From Opitutia bacterium (GTDB lineage: Bacteria > Verrucomicrobiota > Verrucomicrobiia > Opitutales > Seribacteraceae): a stretch of DNA of 47,460 bases. The position numbers and the translations under genes are program-made. The stretch is from contig NZEN01000079.1 of the NCBI GenBank assembly GCA_002689665.1, positions 1 through 47,460 on the forward strand. Direction: 5' to 3'. Below are positions 41,942-47,460 of the stretch, piece by piece (within the stretch, counting starts at the first letter, position 1; each line of letters starts with the position of its first letter). The notes beneath the pieces were generated by a model. It saw only the letters and a program-made list of their open reading frames with translations, did no database searches and was not told the origin of the DNA.

Positions 41942-44176
41942 ATGTTTGAGCAAATAAAAGAAAAATTATCCTCCTTAAAAGGTAATAGTGATCTTGGTTT
42001 CGTAGGTGGTCTTTTTCTGGCAATATTTCTTTTAGTTGTTCCTGTTCATAAGGATCTTCTAAGCTTACTGTTAGTAATCAGTATAGCTATTTCTCTCTTG
42101 ATTTTGTTGACCATTATTTACCTGAAGGATCCTTCAGAATTTTCAGTTTTTCCGACCCTTTTGCTCGCCGTCACTCTTTACAGGCTTGGATTGAATGTAG
42201 CGTCAACCCGACTTATTTTGTTGGACGGAGATGCAGGTGGAGTCATCGAAGCGTTTGGCAGTTTTGTAGTTCGAGGAAATTATGTCGTGGGTACGGTTAT
42301 ATTTTTAATTCTCGTTATCATTAATTTTGTGGTTATAACGAAAGGTGCTGGTCGAATTGCTGAAGTTACTGCTCGTTTCACTCTGGATGCTATGCCTGGA
42401 AAGCAAATGTCGATCGATGCGGAAATGCAAAATGGGGTCATTACTGAAGCACAAGCTTTGGCCAAAAGAGAAAAACTCCAAAAAGAAGCGGATTTTTATG
42501 GTTCAATGGATGGTGCCAGCAAATTCGTTCGAGGCGACGCTATTGCAGGAATTATAATTACAGTTGTAAATGTAGTAGGTGGTATCTTGATCGGCTTTTT
42601 TCAGAGAGATATGGAAATCACGCAAGCTCTGGAAACATACACCATCCTTTCGATTGGTGATGGGTTGGTCACCCAAGTGCCGTCGATTATTGTATCCATT
42701 GCTGCTGGTATTCTGGTAACACGTTCTTCTGAGGAGGGAGATTTGGGAGATTATGTCTCAAAGCAACTGATTGTATACCCTCGTGCTATTGCCATTGCAG
42801 GGGCATTGCTTCTGCTTTTTTCATTATTCCTGTACGAGACCTTTTGGCCATTTTTTATTCTCTCAGTTGCCTGTTTTGTTACTGCCTACTTCGTTAAGAA
42901 AAAACTTGATGATGCCGACCCGGAGCAAGATGGAATATCTAATCAGGGCAATCCGAATGCTCTTGCAGGTAATGCTCCTCAAGTCAATGCTGCGAGTCCT
43001 CACGGTGGTTCTCCACAAATTGGAGACGAGGCTTCTGCTTTAACCCCAATGGAGAGTGCAATCGAGCAGGAAGTCTTTGGTCTTGAGATGGGGTATGGTT
43101 TGCTTGTTTTAGCAGATAAAAAGAAAGGCGGGGATCTGTTGGATAGAATTACAGGTGCCAGAACAAACTTTGCCCGTGAAATGGGAATGTTATTACCCAC
43201 CATCGGAGTGCGTGATAATATTGAATTAGAGCCAAATGAGTATCGTTTTTTGCTTCGTGGTAAGGAAATTATCCGATCTAGTGTTATACCTGACCGGGTG
43301 TTAGCCATGAGCATGGGAGGTGGAGACGCTACGAAGCTAGACGGAATTCCTACAATTGAACCCGTTTTTGGTATTGGTGCAACTTGGATTGCTGAAGATA
43401 AAAAACGCGAGGCTGAAGTTGAAGGTTGTACGGTAGTGGACCCTTCCTCTGTACTGGTTACCCATCTTTCTGATGTACTTAAGAGATTTGCATATCTCAT
43501 TCTAGAAAGAGAAGGAACTCAGAAATTACTTGATTTGATTAAAGATAAGAACCCTACTCTTGTGAGCGAGTTATTGCCGGATTTAGTCAATGTTGGAGTG
43601 ATACAGAGAACCCTACAGAATTTGCTTCGTGAAAGAATCTCCATTAAGAACCTAACTCTTATTCTTGAAACAATTGCCGATATGGCTCCAATCACTAAGA
43701 ATCCTGACGAGCTTTCGGAGCAAGCCAGACGGAGACTGGGAATGTATTTTGTCAAAGAATTTGAAGTAGAACCTGAAAAACTTATTGCCCTCACTTTCGA
43801 CCCCTCTCTTGAGCAGGCTTTGATCGGTCGAGTCAAAAGAAGTCAGTTTGATATAGGTTTGGTTATGGATCCAGAAATAACCGAGGGTATTCTTCAGGAA
43901 ATTGATCCGAAGATAAGAGAAATGTCAGAGCAGGGTTTGACTCCATTACTGATTACCACTTCCGAACTCAGGTTGGCTTTTAGAAGATTTATGGAACCAT
44001 CTTATCCTCAATTGATTATTTTATCTTACCAGGAACTACCTACTGAGACTAGAATTGAGCCCTATGGGTCTATAACCTTGCCTCAAAACTCTTTGCCTCC
44101 TGAGGTTTTGCAGGCAATGAACGAAAATCCTGAATTAAATGGCGTTCAAGAGGAACCCACCCCTGTACCCGTATGA
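41942..44176 (+). CDS. flhA: Flagellar export protein FlhA
   Basis: FlhA is the large export-gate component; its cytoplasmic nonameric ring docks chaperone-substrate complexes. This 744-residue protein has eight transmembrane helices in the first 330 residues. These enclose the FHIPEC-type segments FPTLLLAVTLYRLGLNVASTRLILL and RFTLDAMPGKQMSIDAEMQNGVI, the latter with conserved charged residues used in proton flow. It is longer than usual (about 690), mainly through a linker rich in Asn, Ala and Gly (about 325-365) before the cytoplasmic domain. Confidence 0.97.
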   Translation: MFEQIKEKLSSLKGNSDLGFVGGLFLAIFLLVVPVHKDLLSLLLVISIAISLLILLTIIYLKDPSEFSVFPTLLLAVTLYRLGLNVASTRLILLDGDAGGVIEAFGSFVVRGNYVVGTVIFLILVIINFVVITKGAGRIAEVTARFTLDAMPGKQMSIDAEMQNGVITEAQALAKREKLQKEADFYGSMDGASKFVRGDAIAGIIITVVNVVGGILIGFFQRDMEITQALETYTILSIGDGLVTQVPSIIVSIAAGILVTRSSEEGDLGDYVSKQLIVYPRAIAIAGALLLLFSLFLYETFWPFFILSVACFVTAYFVKKKLDDADPEQDGISNQGNPNALAGNAPQVNAASPHGGSPQIGDEASALTPMESAIEQEVFGLEMGYGLLVLADKKKGGDLLDRITGARTNFAREMGMLLPTIGVRDNIELEPNEYRFLLRGKEIIRSSVIPDRVLAMSMGGGDATKLDGIPTIEPVFGIGATWIAEDKKREAEVEGCTVVDPSSVLVTHLSDVLKRFAYLILEREGTQKLLDLIKDKNPTLVSELLPDLVNVGVIQRTLQNLLRERISIKNLTLILETIADMAPITKNPDELSEQARRRLGMYFVKEFEVEPEKLIALTFDPSLEQALIGRVKRSQFDIGLVMDPEITEGILQEIDPKIREMSEQGLTPLLITTSELRLAFRRFMEPSYPQLIILSYQELPTETRIEPYGSITLPQNSLPPEVLQAMNENPELNGVQEEPTPVPV

Positions 44177-44188
44177 TATTAATCTAAT

Positions 44189-45325
44189 ATGTCAATTCTC
44201 CAACAAGCTAATACAGGTGAAGGAACTGGAAAAAAGTTTCGACTTATCGTGCGTTCAGCAGAAGAAGCTGTTCGCGTGATCCGGGATAAACTAGGTGACA
44301 ATGCGAAAGTAATTTCCGTCAGACAAGTCGGTGGAGAAGGTTTGAAGCGTTTTATTTCGTCGCCAAAGCTCGAAGTGATTGCCCAGGTAGTGGAAGAAAA
44401 TGAAGAGGCTCGTGAAGTAATTGACCAAACTGTCACAGAATCTTTGGTTAATCCTACTCCTGCAAAGGAAAAAACCGCAGAAAAGGCTGGTGATGAGGAA
44501 CCTGCCCCAAATACTAAAAAAGTAGAAGTTAAGGAAGCTGACGAGAATGGTAATGATAATTACAAACTTTTGTCAAAGTTCGGCTTTGATAAAGCTCTTC
44601 TTTCAGATATCCGATCTTGGTCTAACTGGTCGAAATTAGAGCAGGCTTCCATCGCAGAAGTGTTAAAAGAAATCACGGTTGGACTTAGCGACCGCTACCG
44701 TTCAATCACAGAAACCATGTGTACCGAAAAAGTAGCTCTACTAGGAGGTCCAGGGGTGGGGAAGACTACCACCCTTTGTAAGTTTTTGGCTCATGAGGTT
44801 TTCATGAATAAAAATCTTCCAAGTGTGCTTAAGGTTGAAAACGGTGTGCCCAATCCGGATGACGCACTTCGAATATTCTGTGAAGTTGTTGGAGTGACCC
44901 TGTTTCGGGAATCAGAGAGTATCCCTCAGGTAGACGAGAATCATCCATTGTATCTTGATTTTCCAGGGTTTGGTTTAAGTGAGATGGATGAATGGACAGG
45001 TGCCAATCAGATTTTAGATGATTTAGGAGTAGCAACTCGTATTTTAGTGGTCAATGGAGCTTATGATCGAGAAATTATAAACAGGTATATTCGTTCATCA
45101 AAAAGTGTTAATGCGACTCACATAGCAATCACTCACTTTGATGAAATGACAAACTCCACAAAGCTCTGGCCCATCATTCTTAATTCAAATCTTGCTCCTG
45201 TTTGTATTTGTAATGGGCAAAATGTAACCGGGGACTTCTCCACAAGTGTACTTAATCAATTAATAGCTAAAACTTTCCCCGAGGAACTTTACTCGAAGGG
45301 TTTTGCTAGCTATCAACGAATATAG
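44189..45325 (+). CDS. flhF: Divergent FlhF-like SRP-type GTPase
   Basis: FlhF is an SRP-family GTPase that sets flagellum position and number. This 378-residue protein has the usual FlhF N-terminus (FRLIVRSAEEAVRVIRDKLGDNAKVISVRQV), an acidic linker and a P-loop GGPGVGKTTTLCKF (about 186-199). Other GTPase motifs are altered. The DTYRIGA segment is missing (ENGVPNPDDAL instead), the DTAGR box reads DFPGFG (257-262) and the TKxD box reads THFDE (315-319). CNGQNVTGD (341-349) matches the SNGQxVPxD region. It may bind nucleotide differently or not hydrolyse it. Confidence 0.85.
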   Translation: MSILQQANTGEGTGKKFRLIVRSAEEAVRVIRDKLGDNAKVISVRQVGGEGLKRFISSPKLEVIAQVVEENEEAREVIDQTVTESLVNPTPAKEKTAEKAGDEEPAPNTKKVEVKEADENGNDNYKLLSKFGFDKALLSDIRSWSNWSKLEQASIAEVLKEITVGLSDRYRSITETMCTEKVALLGGPGVGKTTTLCKFLAHEVFMNKNLPSVLKVENGVPNPDDALRIFCEVVGVTLFRESESIPQVDENHPLYLDFPGFGLSEMDEWTGANQILDDLGVATRILVVNGAYDREIINRYIRSSKSVNATHIAITHFDEMTNSTKLWPIILNSNLAPVCICNGQNVTGDFSTSVLNQLIAKTFPEELYSKGFASYQRI

Positions 45326-45332
45326 CCGCCAT

Positions 45333-45671
45333 ATGAAAAACGATGCACGATACTTTTTTTGCCTCAATGGTTTTGTCGGCTTTTTACTTTTTTATCTAAT
45401 CGCCTCCTTTTTACACCAAAACTTTGCTTTTTCGTTGATGCACGGTGCTATCGGTTGCTTATTTTTTGCTATTTACGGAAGGTTTCTTTTAAGTATTCTC
45501 TTAAAGAATAATATTGTTCAGTCTGCCCAATCTACACAAGTTTCTAGCACTGTTTCCAAAGTTAAAGATAGTCCACCATCTAACCGAAACCCCAAACCCA
45601 AAGCAATTTCTCGTAATCAAACTTCTGATTTACCTCCCTCAGAGCAACCGATGGTCGACACAAAAGTTTAA
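45333..45671 (+). CDS. Small two-helix membrane protein of unknown function
   Basis: This 112-residue protein starts at ATG 45333, seven bases after the flhF stop (an in-frame TTG at 45303 would overlap flhF). Two hydrophobic segments, FFCLNGFVGFLLFYLIASFL and FSLMHGAIGCLFFAIYGRFLL, are followed by a Ser/Pro/Lys-rich hydrophilic tail. It occupies the slot between flhF and fliA where flhG (fleN), encoding a MinD-like ATPase, is usually found, but shows no ATPase motif. I do not recognise a family. Confidence 0.7.
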   Translation: MKNDARYFFCLNGFVGFLLFYLIASFLHQNFAFSLMHGAIGCLFFAIYGRFLLSILLKNNIVQSAQSTQVSSTVSKVKDSPPSNRNPKPKAISRNQTSDLPPSEQPMVDTKV

Positions 45672-45677
45672 TTTTAA

Positions 45678-46472
45678 ATGACAACCGCTTCGCATTTATC
45701 CACGAATCCTTCGGCCAACACACCGAGGGTTAGGATTGCTAGCGAGAACTACAGAAAAGCAATGCGTTCCGATGCCGAACGCGAGAAACTTATTCAAGAT
45801 TATCTACCCTTGGTTAAATCCATTGTTGTGAGGATGAGACATAACTTTCCTGATCATTATGACATGGAGGATATTTACGGAGTTGCGGTGAGAGCTTTGA
45901 TCGTTTCAGTAAATCACTTTAATCCTACAAAAGGAAAAGCATTTGGAAATTATGCAGCACTTCGCATTCGAGGTTCCTTGCTGGATGAACTTAGGAAAAT
46001 TGATGCACTTCCTCGTGCTAACCGTGCTAAAGCTAGGTCGTTGCAAGCTACTATTCGGGAATTTGAACTTAAGCACAACCGCACACCAACAGAATCTGAA
46101 GTTTGCTCCGAACTCAATCTTTCTGCATCTGAATATGCAAAGCTCCTTAAGGAGACTCAGCCCATCTCCTTTGTTCCGATAGATGGCAATCAACCGGCAG
46201 GTGTTGGTGAGGAAAATCTACCACTCTCTGAAACTTTAGATGATCCCACTGAAATTACTTCTGCGGAAAGGCTTGAGGAAAAAGAGAAGGTTTTATTACT
46301 ACGAGACAAAATTAAAGAATTGCCTGATCAGCAGAAGAAGATTCTGATGCTTTATTATTTTGAAGAACTTAGGCTCTCTGAAATTGCTCACATCTTTGGC
46401 TTGACCGAAGGAAGAATTAGTCAAATCCTTTCTCAGACTTTGTTAACACTGAAGGCTCAATTTAAATCATAA
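45678..46472 (+). CDS. fliA: RNA polymerase sigma factor FliA (sigma-28)
   Basis: FliA directs transcription of late flagellar genes. This 264-residue protein has region 2 (YLPLVKSIVVRMRHNFPDHYDMEDIYGVAVRALIVSVNHFNPTKGKAFGNYAALRIRGSLLDELRKID, about 34-112), region 3 (ARSLQATIREFELKHNRTPTESEV) and region 4 with a helix-turn-helix (LPDQQKKILMLYYFEELRLSEIAHIFGLTEGRISQILS). The RGSLLDELRKxD and FGLTEGRISQI segments are characteristic of FliA/WhiG-type factors. No anti-sigma FlgM is visible in the window. motA follows after 16 bases. Confidence 0.95.
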   Translation: MTTASHLSTNPSANTPRVRIASENYRKAMRSDAEREKLIQDYLPLVKSIVVRMRHNFPDHYDMEDIYGVAVRALIVSVNHFNPTKGKAFGNYAALRIRGSLLDELRKIDALPRANRAKARSLQATIREFELKHNRTPTESEVCSELNLSASEYAKLLKETQPISFVPIDGNQPAGVGEENLPLSETLDDPTEITSAERLEEKEKVLLLRDKIKELPDQQKKILMLYYFEELRLSEIAHIFGLTEGRISQILSQTLLTLKAQFKS

Positions 46473-46488
46473 TCAAATTTAGTAAGAA

Positions 46489-47349
46489 ATGCTTTTAACA
46501 GTTGGTATAATTATAGTTTTCGTAGCCTGCATAGGCGGTTTTGTTGTAGCGGGCGGGAATCCAGTTTCCCTTATACATGCCGGTGAGATCATGATCATAT
46601 GTGGGATTGGTCTGGGCATTCTAGTGGTTTCCAGTCCCAAAGCGGTTCTTATGAATCTCAAGGATGATATCCTTAAGGCATTTAAAGGGGGAATCGCTAA
46701 CCCTAGCAAATTTGTTGATCTGTTGGTTTTACTTTACGAGCTTTTCATGCTTGGTAGGAGGAAAGGGACACCTGCTCTCGATGAGCATGTGAGTGATCCG
46801 CAAAATAGTACCATTTTCACGAAGTATCCGTCCTTTTTAAAGGATGAAGCACTTGTTGAGTTCTTGTGTAATTCTCTTCGTCCTATCGTGGATGGTAGAT
46901 GTAAACCAGGAGAAATTGGCGGTATATTAAATGCTGAGCTGACAAGTCGAGAAGCTGAAGCCACACGGTCCATCAAAGCGATCGACATGATTTCAGATGC
47001 TTTACCTGGTGTCGGGATTGTGGCGGCTGTTTTGGGAATTATCAATACGATGTCCAATCTGGAAGATCCTGAGTCAGTCGGGTACAAAGTGGCTGCAGCA
47101 TTGAGCGGAACTTTCTTAGGGATTTTCCTGGCTTATGGTATTGGTGTTCCTTTGAGCCGTTTAGTTTCCCTGAACCAGACTCAGGAATTTCTCTATTTTA
47201 GAATCGTGGAGCGATCCGTTTCTGGTTTCGCCACTGGACTCTCGCCGATTATGGCTGTTGAAATTGGAAGAAGATCTTTGGATAAACAAATCCAGCCTAC
47301 AGCGGATGAATTGGAAGAAAAATGTAAGGATGCAGCTAAAGGTGCTTGA
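46489..47349 (+). CDS. motA: Flagellar motor stator protein MotA
   Basis: MotA forms the proton (or sodium) channel of the stator together with MotB. This 286-residue protein has four transmembrane segments, the N-terminal GFVVAGGNPVSLIHAGEIMIICGIGLGILVV, a large cytoplasmic loop (ELFMLGRRKGTPALDEHVSDPQNSTIF) and the Pro-containing DALPGVGIVAAVLGIINTM segment of the third helix, which is diagnostic. Coupling-ion type cannot be decided here. motB starts 31 bases downstream. Confidence 0.95.
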   Translation: MLLTVGIIIVFVACIGGFVVAGGNPVSLIHAGEIMIICGIGLGILVVSSPKAVLMNLKDDILKAFKGGIANPSKFVDLLVLLYELFMLGRRKGTPALDEHVSDPQNSTIFTKYPSFLKDEALVEFLCNSLRPIVDGRCKPGEIGGILNAELTSREAEATRSIKAIDMISDALPGVGIVAAVLGIINTMSNLEDPESVGYKVAAALSGTFLGIFLAYGIGVPLSRLVSLNQTQEFLYFRIVERSVSGFATGLSPIMAVEIGRRSLDKQIQPTADELEEKCKDAAKGA

Positions 47350-47380
47350 TTAAAGCTTTTTTTCGCACTATTTCATCACA

Positions 47381-47460
47381 ATGTCTCGGCACTTTCAAAA
47401 TAAACCACTCAGGATTGCATACGGCGGAGCATGGAAGGTGGCATATGCTGACTTTGTGAC
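47381..47460 (+). CDS. motB: Flagellar motor stator protein MotB, 5' fragment
   Basis: The frame from ATG 47381 runs off the window end. The 26 visible residues are MSRHFQNKPLRIAYGG and AWKVAYADFV, which resembles the conserved MotB start (G-x-W-K-V-A-Y-A-D-F). This segment leads into the transmembrane helix and the ion-carrying Asp, which lie outside the window. It follows motA directly, as expected. The leader AATTCATCACA-like sequence has no Shine-Dalgarno. Confidence 0.85.
   Translation, partial: MSRHFQNKPLRIAYGGAWKVAYADFV

Noticed and set aside
44176-44190. ATATTA-ATC-TAATAT inverted repeat covering the flhF start codon
   Set aside because: A 6-bp all-AT stem is too weak to call a terminator or a translational control element without conservation.
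46177-46195. A further GG-N10-GC (sigma-54-like) match
   Set aside because: It lies inside fliA coding sequence, with poor flanking consensus and no downstream gene start nearby.
47350-47372. AAAGCTTTTTTT between motA and motB as a terminator
   Set aside because: The stem would be only a few A-T/G-C pairs, and motA and motB are normally co-transcribed.

Overview
The window looks like chromosomal DNA of a free-living, flagellated Gram-negative bacterium. My best guess is Verrucomicrobiota, Opitutia-like. That placement is an inference: it rests on the mix of an uninterrupted flagellar supercluster, a group of four pseudopilins, menaquinone synthesis, a giant cadherin-like surface protein with a Trp-rich C-terminus, and translation starts that mostly lack a Shine-Dalgarno sequence. 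No 16S rRNA gene is present to confirm it. I see no phage, insertion sequence or CRISPR array.

Region 1 (1-10.9 kb): a tRNA-Asp on the minus strand is cut by the window edge. After it, all genes are on the plus strand: an MBL-fold hydrolase, a DinG-type Fe-S helicase, a PP2C phosphatase, a small TPR protein, the lipid II flippase MurJ, four consecutive type IV pilin-like pseudopilins, MenA, and a protein with the metal-ligand pattern of M29 aminopeptidases/NicX. A small, very basic, Pro-rich ORF with a signal peptide and a probable TTG start lies in what would otherwise be a 429-base gap.

Region 2 (10.97-20.67 kb): one gene encodes a 3232-residue secreted protein. It has seven FG-GAP-like repeats, a strictly alternating array of two beta-sandwich domain types (seven A/B pairs), two propeller-like blocks, more B-type domains and a Trp-rich tail.

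Region 3 (20.68-27.34 kb): mixed orientation. Dxs and XseB are on minus, a Ste24-type M48 protease on plus, a VanZ-like membrane protein on minus, a zinc-ribbon-like protein without its cysteines on plus, a MORN-like lipoprotein on plus, and a cytoplasmic PAS histidine kinase of the NtrB style on minus.

Region 4 (27.45 kb to the end): a co-directional flagellar supercluster in the order flgB-flgC-fliE-fliF-fliG-fliH-fliI-fliJ-motE-like-fliK-flgD-flgE-fliL-fliM-fliN-fliO-fliP-fliQ-fliR-flhB-flhA-flhF-(small membrane protein)-fliA-motA-motB (cut by the window end). Together these give the proximal rod, MS ring, switch, complete export apparatus, hook scaffold and hook, stator and flagellar sigma factor. 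Flagellin, distal rod, rings, hook-filament junction, FlhG and chemotaxis genes are not in the window. The gap before flgB holds two sigma-54-type (-24/-12) promoter matches, and the divergent NtrB-like kinase sits right next to them. This suggests that the cluster is under sigma-54 control.
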